DNA of 8,531 nucleotides, from NCBI GenBank assembly GCA_030631725.1, contig DAOVKO010000084.1:1-8531 (forward strand), written 5' to 3'. The translations under genes and the position numbers were made by a program. Shown one piece after another: positions 1 to 5,473 of the stretch. Under the pieces are notes generated by a model. It did no database searches. It saw only the letters and a list, made by a program, of their open reading frames with translations, and was not told the DNA's origin. Position 1 is the first letter of the stretch. The number at the start of each line of letters is the position of its first letter. This stretch comes from Actinomycetes bacterium (GTDB lineage Bacteria > Planctomycetota > Phycisphaerae > JAACET01).

Positions 1-1
1 G

Positions 2-235
2 GCCATCGAAAAGTTCAGCCCCCTCGGCATCGACCAGTTATTACTCACCAAGCTCGACGAGGTGATCTCTCTTTCTCCGGTTCTCAACGTCTTTGCCAGC
101 CTGGCTTCCGGACGCATGAATGCTTCGGCCATTCCCCTTTCCTACATTACCGCCGGCCAGGACGTCCCCGACGATATCGAAGTAGCTTCTGCCCGCGATT
201 TGGCCGCTCGTATTCTCGAGGAGCACCGTGATTAG
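2..235 (+). CDS. flhF: FlhF, flagellar-placement SRP-type GTPase (C-terminal 77 residues only)
   Basis: This is the 3' end of a gene whose start lies outside the window; the frame is open from base 2 to the TAG at 233-235. FlhF is an SRP-family GTPase that dimerises on GTP at the membrane and helps set flagellar position and number. The fragment shows the end of the NG domain: the G4 guanine-specificity motif TKLDE (fragment residues 16-20) and the family's closing segment ITAGQDVPDDIEVA (49-62). Ffh and FtsY share TKLDE, but the VPDDIEVA ending and the flhG gene directly after it point to FlhF. The N-terminal B domain, the P-loop and G2/G3 cannot be seen. The last codons overlap the flhG start by 8 bp, so the two are probably translationally coupled. 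Confidence 0.86.
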   Translation, partial: AIEKFSPLGIDQLLLTKLDEVISLSPVLNVFASLASGRMNASAIPLSYITAGQDVPDDIEVASARDLAARILEEHRD

Positions 236-1088
236 TTTCGACCAGGCCCATCACCTTCGTCGGCTGGCTAAGGCCACCGTGGCCCAGGCTCGCGTTGTCT
301 GTCTGGTTTCCGGCAAGGGCGGCGTCGGCAAAAGCAATCTGGCCGCAAATCTCGCCCTTGGCCTGGCCTCCGCTGGACGACGCATCGTCCTGGTCGATGC
401 CGACCTGGCCCTGGCAAATCTCGACATCCTCTTCGACCTGCCCCCCGGACCAAATCTTTCGACTTTACTAAAGAGCCCCCACAATCCTGCCGAAATAACT
501 ACTGACATTGCGCCTGGACTACGTTTAGTCCCTGGCGCCTCAGGGCTTACAGCTCTGGCCGATCTGTCTGATTTTCACCGGGCCCGGCTCATCAGTTTCT
601 TGGATTCTCTGGAGAGATCTGCCGATTTTCTGATCGTCGATGCCAGCGCCGGCCTATCCAGCAATGTCTTGTCTTTTGCCGCTGTCGCTGATGATGTCCT
701 GGTGCTGACTACTCCCGAGCCCCCAGCCATCACCGACGCTTATGCGGTTATCAAGGTCTTGCTGATGGAACGACAGCTCAGCAGCATCCTTTTGGTGGTC
801 AACATGGCCAAAAATGTTTCCCAGGTACGCAGCGTCCACGCCCGCATTGCCGGGGCCGCTCGCAAGTTCCTTCATTTCGATCTGCCTTTAGCCGGTTTCG
901 TGCTCTACGACCGGCATGTTCCTTTAGCTGTAACTGCTCGTCGACCTTTCATGTGGAGTTTTCCACGCTGCCGGGCTGCTCGGCAGGTACACCGTTTAGC
1001 CAAACGACTGCTGAACTCCCAGCCGCCCTTGCGATCGGCTCAGCCCCAGGAGCCTTTTTTGCTCCGGGCCGCCAATTGCCTTTTGTAG
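228..1088 (+). CDS. flhG: FlhG (FleN/YlxH), MinD-like ATPase controlling flagellar number
   Basis: The 286-residue protein is a deviant Walker A ATPase of the MinD/ParA/SIMIBI class. Visible motifs are the N-terminal DQAHHLR (residues 5-11), matching the DQAxxLR motif with which FlhG stimulates FlhF GTPase; the P-loop KGGVGKS (30-36); the switch I segment DADLALAN (57-64); the switch II segment DASAG (138-142), usually DTxAG; and TTPEPPAITDAY (161-172), typical of the FlhG/YlxH branch. The GTG start at 228 is chosen because it keeps DQAxxLR at the N-terminus and has GAGGAG at 218-223, four bases upstream. It overlaps flhF. The last 25 or so residues are proline-rich and unlike the usual C-terminal amphipathic helix of MinD, so membrane targeting may depend on FlhF or on the 241-262 segment. 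In the family, FlhG restrains flagellar number by acting on FlhF and, in some species, on flagellar regulators or C-ring parts. Confidence 0.92.
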   Translation: MISFDQAHHLRRLAKATVAQARVVCLVSGKGGVGKSNLAANLALGLASAGRRIVLVDADLALANLDILFDLPPGPNLSTLLKSPHNPAEITTDIAPGLRLVPGASGLTALADLSDFHRARLISFLDSLERSADFLIVDASAGLSSNVLSFAAVADDVLVLTTPEPPAITDAYAVIKVLLMERQLSSILLVVNMAKNVSQVRSVHARIAGAARKFLHFDLPLAGFVLYDRHVPLAVTARRPFMWSFPRCRAARQVHRLAKRLLNSQPPLRSAQPQEPFLLRAANCLL

Positions 1089-1142
1089 TTGGCCTGCACT
1101 GCTTGCTAGCTGCTGTTTCGCATCTGAGGATTCGTATCTGAC

Positions 1143-1147
1143 AGGAG
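1143..1147 (+). promoter_or_regulatory. Ribosome binding site of fliA
   Basis: AGGAG lies 7 bases before the ATG at 1155. It fixes the fliA start and shows independent initiation after the 66-bp gap that follows flhG. Confidence 0.75.
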
Positions 1148-1154
1148 TTTACAC

Positions 1155-1940
1155 ATGCCCGCTACTAATTCCAAGACCACTCAGGACCTTACCGCAGTTT
1201 GGCAGGATTACCGCAAAAATGCCTCCCAGGAGCTTCGCAACATGCTCTTGACCCATTTCCTGCCTTTGGTCAAGTTCAATGCCGAACGCTTGGCCGCCAA
1301 ACTGCCCGGCGAGGTTGAGCTCGACGACCTTATCAGTGCCGGGACCTTTGGCCTCCTGGACGCCATCGAGGCCTTTGATCCTGAGCGGGGCATCAAGTTT
1401 GAAACCTACTGCGCCCCTCGTATCCGCGGGGCCATCCTCGACGAGATCCGCTCTATGGACTGGGTCCCCCGATTAGTCCGGGCCCGCGGACGCAAGCTCC
1501 AAACCACCACCCAGGCCTTGCGCGCTGAGTTTGGACGCCTACCCAGCAACAATGAGATTGCCCAGCGGATGGGTGTATCTATGAGGGAGTTGAACAAAAT
1601 TATCCGCGACGCCCACGCCGTCTCCCAGGTCTCCTTCAATCGCAAATGGTTTGACAGCAACGGCTCCAGACAGATCGAGGAGATCGACATTCTTAAAGAC
1701 CCCAAGGGCAGCGACCCCGTACAGCAGGCCCATCGCCGCGATCTCAAGTCTTTGATTACCAAGGGCTTCTCACGCACCGAAAGCTTGATTATTACCCTCT
1801 ATTATTATGAGGGCATGACCATGAAGGAGATCGGCGCCACCCTCGATTTGTCCGAGTCTCGCGTCTCCCAGATTCACTCCTCGATCCTCGATCGCCTCAA
1901 GGATCAGCTGGCCAACCGCAAGAGCCAATTGCATGTTTAG
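1155..1940 (+). CDS. fliA: FliA, flagellar RNA polymerase sigma-28 factor
   Basis: The 261-residue protein has the sigma-70 group 3 layout and normal FliA length. Region 2 spans about residues 27-106 and contains DDLISAGTFGLLDAIEAF and, further on, EIRSMDWVPR (97-106), a hallmark of the FliA/WhiG/SigD branch. Region 3 (about 110-160) includes the RLPSNNEIAQRMG helix. Region 4 (about 195-255) has the -35-recognising helix-turn-helix around MTMKEIGATLDLSESRVSQI (221-240). There is no region 1.1, as expected. It directs transcription of late flagellar and chemotaxis genes and is usually held by the anti-sigma factor FlgM, which is not in this window. Its place after flhF and flhG is the classic order. 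No clear terminator follows it. Confidence 0.94.
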   Translation: MPATNSKTTQDLTAVWQDYRKNASQELRNMLLTHFLPLVKFNAERLAAKLPGEVELDDLISAGTFGLLDAIEAFDPERGIKFETYCAPRIRGAILDEIRSMDWVPRLVRARGRKLQTTTQALRAEFGRLPSNNEIAQRMGVSMRELNKIIRDAHAVSQVSFNRKWFDSNGSRQIEEIDILKDPKGSDPVQQAHRRDLKSLITKGFSRTESLIITLYYYEGMTMKEIGATLDLSESRVSQIHSSILDRLKDQLANRKSQLHV

Positions 1941-2019
1941 GCAGCGGCCCTGACATATCGGACCCCCAGCCCCTCACGAACTCAAAAAAAGCAATACCTA
2001 AATATCACCCTTCCATAAC

Positions 2020-2047
2020 TAATACCGCCTTCTGTTTCTGCCGATTA
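2020..2047 (+). promoter_or_regulatory. Possible sigma-28 (FliA) promoter
   Basis: GCCGATTA at 2040-2047 is one base off the enterobacterial sigma-28 -10 consensus GCCGATAA. Sixteen bases upstream, TAAT (2020-2023) partly matches the TAAA core of the -35 element; the usual spacing is about 15. It lies just downstream of fliA and points towards the glucan genes. The -35 half is poor, so chance is a real possibility. Confidence 0.25.
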
Positions 2048-2090
2048 TTCAAAGAGTTCGCAACTGGAGGCTGTGTCGCTTAGACTTGTG

Positions 2091-2122
2091 TGGCCCAACA
2101 TTTCGCTCACATATTCGGGCCA
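2091..2122 (+). other. Hairpin in the leader of the glycosyltransferase gene
   Basis: TGGCCC (2091-2096) pairs perfectly with GGGCCA (2117-2122) across a 20-base loop. It is followed by gcttgtttt, a poor T tract, so it could be a weak terminator for the flagellar block or part of a structured leader. Confidence 0.35.
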
Positions 2123-2146
2123 GCTTGTTTTAGCGACCCTGGGGGA

Positions 2147-2186
2147 GCGCAGACCGAGCCAGCTATATCCGGCCGCTCGGCTGTGT
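2147..2186 (+). other. Second hairpin in the leader of the glycosyltransferase gene
   Basis: CAG-A-CCGAGC (2150-2159) pairs with GCTCGGCTG (2175-2183): nine pairs with one bulged A and a 15-base loop. Three further pairs, two of them G-U, extend the stem outward to 2147/2186. Flanking GGAG (2144-2147) could instead pair with CTCC (2202-2205). I recognise no riboswitch family. Confidence 0.4.
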
Positions 2187-2354
2187 CCGGTTCGCACGTT
2201 TCTCCAAAGGGAAGCTTGACAACCTATGCTATCCAGCCTAAGATTTTCAGGCCGTTCTAGTCCCAATCATTCCGCCGGAGTCGCTCTTGTTGCTGATGAA
2301 CAGGCGAGTTGCTCATACAGTCAGGTCTCTGCTGACTCGGTGCGGGACGAGGCC

Positions 2355-3704
2355 ATGAAGATTCTGATGCTGGGCTGGGAGTTTCCTCCTTACATCTCCG
2401 GGGGCCTGGGGACGGCCTGTTACGGCCTGACCAAGGGTATGAGTCAGATCGGTGCCCAGGTCTTGTTCGTTCTGCCTCGTCCGGCTGGCGGTCAAGGCGG
2501 CTCTCGCATCCAAATACTCAGCCCTTCCGACCTCCAGGCAATCAACGCTGCCTCGGCTGACATCCCTGCCGACATGCCCAACGTTACCATCAAAGCCGTT
2601 GACGCTCTTCTTCAGCCCTACACCGGACAGGCCCAGCACGCCCGGCACCTGGCCGACTTGCAGGCCATCCACCAGGCCGGCCAACCGGCCGGAGGACACC
2701 AGCCCGCAGACTTTGTTGACCTGCCCCCCTCGGCTGTTCACTACCACGGCGACCTGCTCAAAGAGGTCCGCCGCTATGCCCAGCTGGTTGCCAATCTCGC
2801 CGGCGAGCACAGCTTCGACATCATTCACGCCCACGACTGGATGACCTACCCCGCGGGAATCGCCCTGGCCAGAGCCACCCAAAAACCCCTGGTTGTTCAT
2901 ATCCACTCCACCGAGTTCGACCGTTCCGGAAAACACGTCAACCAGGCCGTCTATGATATTGAGCGGCAGGGAATGCATGCCGCCGACCATGTTATTGCCG
3001 TCTCCCACCTGACCAAGAGCATTTGTACGGCTCGCTATGGCATCCCCGCGGACAAAATCGAAGTGGTCTATAATGCCATCCTCAACGGCTACCAGCCGCT
3101 CAACGGCCAGCGGGTCACCATCGCCAAGGGGGAGAAAATCGTCCTTTTCCTTGGCCGAATCACCATGCAGAAAGGGCCCGAGTACTTCCTCGCCGCCGCC
3201 AAAAAGGTCCTTGGGGTTATGGAAAACGTCAAGTTCATCATGGCCGGCTCTGGCGACATGACCCGACGAAGCATCGAGCTCGCCGCCGCCATGGGTATCG
3301 GGCACAAGGTCCTTTTCCCCGGCTTCCTCAGAGGCCAGGACGTCGAAAAGGTCTATCGCATGGCCGATTTGTATGTCATGCCCTCTGTTTCCGAGCCCTT
3401 TGGCATTGCACCACTTGAGGCCATGAGTAACGACGTGCCGGTCATCATCTCGAAGCAGTCCGGCGTGAGTGAGCTGCTCACTCACGTCCTCAGCGTTGAT
3501 TTCTGGGACATCGATGAAATGGCCAACAAAATTGTTGCTGTCCTCAGGCATCCGCCCTTGCAGGCTACCCTCCGCCAGCACGGAAGTTTCGAAGTCCGCA
3601 AGCTTTCCTGGCAGGATTCCGCCCAGCAGTGTATAAGGGTCTACCAGTCCGTGCTCTCCGCCCGGCCGAACAGTCCCGCTGAGCCCTTGGCGAATCCGGC
3701 CTGA
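2355..3704 (+). CDS. GT4/GT5-like glycosyltransferase, glycogen-synthase type
   Basis: A GT-B fold glycosyltransferase of 449 residues from the chosen start. The N-terminal Rossmann domain opens with MKILMLGWEFPP and the glycine loop GGLG (16-19), equivalent to the KxGGL loop of glycogen synthases. HAHDWMT (158-164) and HIHSTEFDRSG (182-192) are typical of this GT4/GT5 branch. The C-terminal nucleotide-sugar domain has LGRITMQKG (266-274) and the EX7E motif SEPFGIAPLE, with E347 and E355. It probably moves glucose from a nucleotide sugar to an alpha-glucan, as the GH57 gene follows 47 bp later; donor and acceptor are inferred. Residues 41-130 are a long Ala/Gln-rich insert of unclear role. 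The frame is open up to an ATG at 2226, which would give 492 residues. I prefer 2355 because family homology begins exactly there, although its Shine-Dalgarno (GAGG, 2349-2352) is unusually close. Confidence 0.86.
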   Translation: MKILMLGWEFPPYISGGLGTACYGLTKGMSQIGAQVLFVLPRPAGGQGGSRIQILSPSDLQAINAASADIPADMPNVTIKAVDALLQPYTGQAQHARHLADLQAIHQAGQPAGGHQPADFVDLPPSAVHYHGDLLKEVRRYAQLVANLAGEHSFDIIHAHDWMTYPAGIALARATQKPLVVHIHSTEFDRSGKHVNQAVYDIERQGMHAADHVIAVSHLTKSICTARYGIPADKIEVVYNAILNGYQPLNGQRVTIAKGEKIVLFLGRITMQKGPEYFLAAAKKVLGVMENVKFIMAGSGDMTRRSIELAAAMGIGHKVLFPGFLRGQDVEKVYRMADLYVMPSVSEPFGIAPLEAMSNDVPVIISKQSGVSELLTHVLSVDFWDIDEMANKIVAVLRHPPLQATLRQHGSFEVRKLSWQDSAQQCIRVYQSVLSARPNSPAEPLANPA

Positions 3705-3742
3705 ACGTCATGGACGACAAGCGATTACTATTGTAGTCCCAC

Positions 3743-3746
3743 AGGA
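3743..3746 (+). promoter_or_regulatory. Ribosome binding site of the GH57 gene
   Basis: AGGA sits 5 bases before the ATG at 3752 and supports that start, which leaves the conserved HQP motif at residues 11-13. Confidence 0.6.
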
Positions 3747-3751
3747 TTGCC

Positions 3752-4924
3752 ATGGCCTCTGTTTGCTTCTACTTTCAAGTCCACCAGCCATATCGGCTCA
3801 GACGATACACCATTTTTGATTCCGACGCCGATTATTTTGACGAATATCACAATAAGCAGATTATCCACAAGGTAGCCGAAAAGTGCTATTTGCCCGCCAA
3901 TAAACTCATTCTCGATCTCATCCGCAAATACGAGGGACGTTTCAAGGTCGCCTATTCCTGCACCGGCGTACTCATCGAACAGCTCGAACAATACGCCCCC
4001 GAGGTCATGAGCACCTTTTACGCCCTGGCCGATACCGGCTCGGTCGAGTTCCTCGCCGAAACTTACTACCATTCGCTTGCCTTCCTCCACTCCCGCAAAG
4101 AGTTTGCCGAGCAGGTCAGCCTTCACTGTGACCTCATCGAGCATCATTTCAAGCAGCGCCCCAGCGTCTTTCGCAACACCGAGCTCATCTACAACAATGA
4201 TTTAGCCGCCTTCGTAGCCCAGATGGGTTATCGAGGCATTTTGGTCGAGGGTGCCGACCACATCCTTGGCTACCGTTCGCCGAACTTTCTCTACCATCCG
4301 CCCGGCAACCCGAACACTACTTTACTGCTGAAAAACTATCGTCTTTCCGATGACATTGCTTTTCGGTTTTCCCAGCGCAGCTGGGCCGAATGGCCGCTAA
4401 CCAGCGAAAAATTCGCCGACTGGGTCCACCAGGTCAACGGCAACGGTTATACCGTCAATCTCTTTATGGACTATGAAACTTTTGGCGAGCACCAATGGGC
4501 CGACACCGGCATTTTCACTTTTCTCGAGCACTTGCCCGAGCGAATCTTCGACCATCCTGATGACGACTTCAAAACACCTTCCGAACTCGTCCAGACCCAT
4601 CAGCCTTCCGGTGAACTGGACGTGCCCTACATGATCTCCTGGGCCGACACCGAGCGAGACCTCTCCGCTTGGCTGGGAAATGCCATGCAGTCGAATGCCC
4701 TTTATGAGCTCTACCGTCTCGAGCAGCAGGTCAAGGATTCGCACGATGACGATATTCTCCGGGACTGGCGAAAGTTGCAGACTTCCGACCATTTCTACTA
4801 TATGTGCACCAAGTATTTTGCCGACGGTGACGTCCACAAATACTTCAATCCCTACGAATCCCCCTATGATTCCTACATCAATTTCATGAACGTCTTGGAC
4901 AATCTCCGGGCTCGCCTCCGCTGA
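3752..4924 (+). CDS. Glycoside hydrolase family 57, alpha-amylase-like glucan enzyme
   Basis: The 390-residue protein shows the five GH57 conserved regions in order: HQP (11-13) near the N-terminus; GSVEFLAETYYHS (96-108); FRNTELIYNN (140-149), with E144 the expected nucleophile; FMDYETFGEH (238-247), with D240 the expected acid/base; and an aromatic C-terminal segment HFYYMCTKYF (347-356). GH57 enzymes act on alpha-1,4 or alpha-1,6 glucans as amylases, glucanotransferases or branching enzymes. This sequence looks like the compact alpha-amylase-like group rather than the longer branching enzymes, which carry extra C-terminal domains. There is no signal peptide, so it should act in the cytoplasm on stored glucan. 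Both proposed catalytic residues are present. The close glycosyltransferase gene upstream suggests paired synthesis and remodelling, an arrangement also known in archaeal glycogen loci. Confidence 0.92.
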   Translation: MASVCFYFQVHQPYRLRRYTIFDSDADYFDEYHNKQIIHKVAEKCYLPANKLILDLIRKYEGRFKVAYSCTGVLIEQLEQYAPEVMSTFYALADTGSVEFLAETYYHSLAFLHSRKEFAEQVSLHCDLIEHHFKQRPSVFRNTELIYNNDLAAFVAQMGYRGILVEGADHILGYRSPNFLYHPPGNPNTTLLLKNYRLSDDIAFRFSQRSWAEWPLTSEKFADWVHQVNGNGYTVNLFMDYETFGEHQWADTGIFTFLEHLPERIFDHPDDDFKTPSELVQTHQPSGELDVPYMISWADTERDLSAWLGNAMQSNALYELYRLEQQVKDSHDDDILRDWRKLQTSDHFYYMCTKYFADGDVHKYFNPYESPYDSYINFMNVLDNLRARLR

Positions 4925-4962
4925 TAGGCCCCAGACTTGAGGAAGAAAGGCTCGAGGCTTGT

Positions 4963-5004
4963 TCATTGGTTATTAGTCATCAGCTATTAGTTATTAGTTA
5001 TTGC
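4963..5004 (+). repeat. Tandem array of a 7-bp unit, consensus TTATTAG
   Basis: Six consecutive 7-mers start at 4963, 4970, 4977, 4984, 4991 and 4998. Two are exact TTATTAG (4970, 4991); the others differ at one to three positions. The array is AT-rich within a GC-rich region. Confidence 0.7.
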
Positions 5005-5040
5005 CAAGAGGCCAAGACTTCAGAGCAAATAACAAATAAC
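4990..5040. repeat. Inverted repeat overlapping the 7-mer array
   Basis: GTTATTAGTTATTG (4990-5003) pairs with CAAATAACAAATAAC (5026-5040), with one mismatch and one bulge, around a 22-base GC-richer loop (5004-5025). It could be a small mobile-element remnant or a cruciform or terminator-like structure. There is no adjacent T tract. Confidence 0.55.
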
Positions 5041-5082
5041 GTAACCGTTCAGGGCCTATAAAGTGCGCTTCTCTGTCAGTGC

Positions 5083-5128
5083 GAGGGAGCGCCGGTCCCG
5101 ACTGGTCGGGAGGGCGACCGCGGCCCTC
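5083..5128. repeat. GC-rich hairpin element
   Basis: GAGGG (5083-5087) pairs with CCCTC (5124-5128), enclosing an inner hairpin CCCGA (5097-5101)/TCGGG (5106-5110) with a four-base loop. It abuts the palindromic repeats and may belong to the same dispersed repeat family. Confidence 0.4.
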
Positions 5129-5139
5129 TATGGCATGTC

Positions 5140-5260
5140 TGGATCCCCGCCTGCGCGGGGATGACAAAGAAGGGGCAGGGATGACAAAGAAGATGGATCC
5201 CCGCCTGCGCGGGGATGACAAAGAAGGGGCGGGGATGACAAAAAAGAGGCGGGGATGATA
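5140..5260. repeat. REP-like palindromic repeats: two tandem 54-bp copies plus a partial unit
   Basis: Bases 5140-5193 and 5194-5247 are 54-bp tandem copies differing at two positions (5177/5231 and 5189/5243). Each begins with an 8-bp perfect stem ATCCCCGC/GCGGGGAT around CTGC (5143-5162 and 5197-5216) and ends with a half-unit gggatgacaaaga. A third, decayed half-unit runs to about 5260. On the reverse strand this is the familiar FVIPAQAGI-encoding repeat scattered through many bacterial genomes. Confidence 0.85.
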
Positions 5261-5309
5261 ATATGCCATCACCCAAGGAATAATCTAGCTACAAACATGA
5301 CATGCACCC

Positions 5310-5330
5310 GGCCTCAGGCCTCTTTTTTTT
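5310..5330 (+). terminator. Short intrinsic terminator-like structure
   Basis: GGCC (5310-5313) and GGCC (5317-5320) form a 4-bp stem over TCA, followed by TC and eight T residues (5323-5330). The T tract is good but the stem is short. It would end transcripts coming from the GH57 side before the promoters at 5335 and 5388. Confidence 0.45.
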
Positions 5331-5334
5331 GTCC

Positions 5335-5362
5335 TTGACACCCCTTCCCCAGGGCCTATCAT
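5335..5362 (+). promoter_or_regulatory. Sigma-70-type promoter P1 of the coiled-coil/mreB block
   Basis: A perfect -35 TTGACA (5335-5340) is separated by 16 bases from TATCAT (5357-5362). The -10 is part of GGGCCTATCAT, which recurs before mreC. The expected start is near 5369. Confidence 0.6.
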
Positions 5363-5387
5363 GGCCTTAGGCTGCGGTTATCCAGTA

Positions 5388-5416
5388 TTGCACGGGCCCC
5401 TGGGCTCCTGTATACT
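5388..5416 (+). promoter_or_regulatory. Sigma-70-type promoter P2 of the coiled-coil/mreB block
   Basis: TTGCAC (5388-5393), a 17-base spacer and TATACT (5411-5416). The start would fall near 5423, leaving about 50 bases of leader before the GTG at 5474 with its strong Shine-Dalgarno. Confidence 0.6.
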
Positions 5417-5461
5417 ATTGGCCGCAATGTGGTTATTGGAATTGGATTCTCTTTTGTAGCC

Positions 5462-5468
5462 GGGGAGG
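5462..5468 (+). promoter_or_regulatory. Ribosome binding site deciding the coiled-coil gene start
   Basis: GGGGAGG lies 5 bases before GTG 5474. A longer in-frame GTG at 5429 has no such site and would begin almost at the P2 transcription start, so 5474 is preferred. Confidence 0.7.
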
Positions 5469-5473
5469 TTGCC

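Larger units (their letters stand above)
1941..2354 (+). other. 414-bp non-coding stretch between fliA and the glycosyltransferase gene
   Basis: I see no convincing gene here. The stretch holds a weak sigma-28-like promoter (2020-2047) and two hairpins (2091-2122 and 2147-2186), each listed separately. From 2226 the frame of the next gene is open and could add 43 residues to it, but that stretch has no recognisable protein features. An A7 run at 1984-1990 is not preceded by a stem that would make a reverse-strand terminator. Confidence 0.6.
4925..5473. other. Non-coding repeat island between the GH57 gene and the shape block
   Basis: About 550 bases without a credible gene. In order it holds a 7-mer tandem array, an inverted repeat, a GC-rich hairpin, two tandem 54-bp palindrome-bearing repeats, a short stem followed by T8, and two promoters. 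The lower-GC first part (about 4963-5045) contrasts with its surroundings. Open frames across the repeats on the reverse strand translate to the VIPAQAGI-type peptide often mis-annotated as protein. Confidence 0.75.

Noticed and set aside
2141..2205. A known riboswitch or small RNA (c-di-GMP, TPP, SRP RNA)
   Set aside because: The conserved cores of these families are absent; only generic stems can be supported.
2313..3581. A 422-codon open frame on the reverse strand across the glycosyltransferase gene
   Set aside because: Its product is Gly/Val/Asp-rich with no motifs and it exists because of the codon bias of the real gene opposite, which has clear GT-B motifs.
3710..3736. An 8-codon frame (MDDKRLLL) before the GH57 gene, as a leader peptide
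   Set aside because: No Shine-Dalgarno and no attenuator-like stems around it; chance is the simplest explanation.
5140..5260. CRISPR array
   Set aside because: The 54-bp units are directly adjacent with no unique spacers, each contains its own palindrome, and no cas genes are nearby.
4994..5276. Reverse-strand frames across the repeat island encoding repeated VIPAQAGI peptides
   Set aside because: These are translations of the palindromic repeat in two overlapping frames, a well-known mis-annotation, not a protein.
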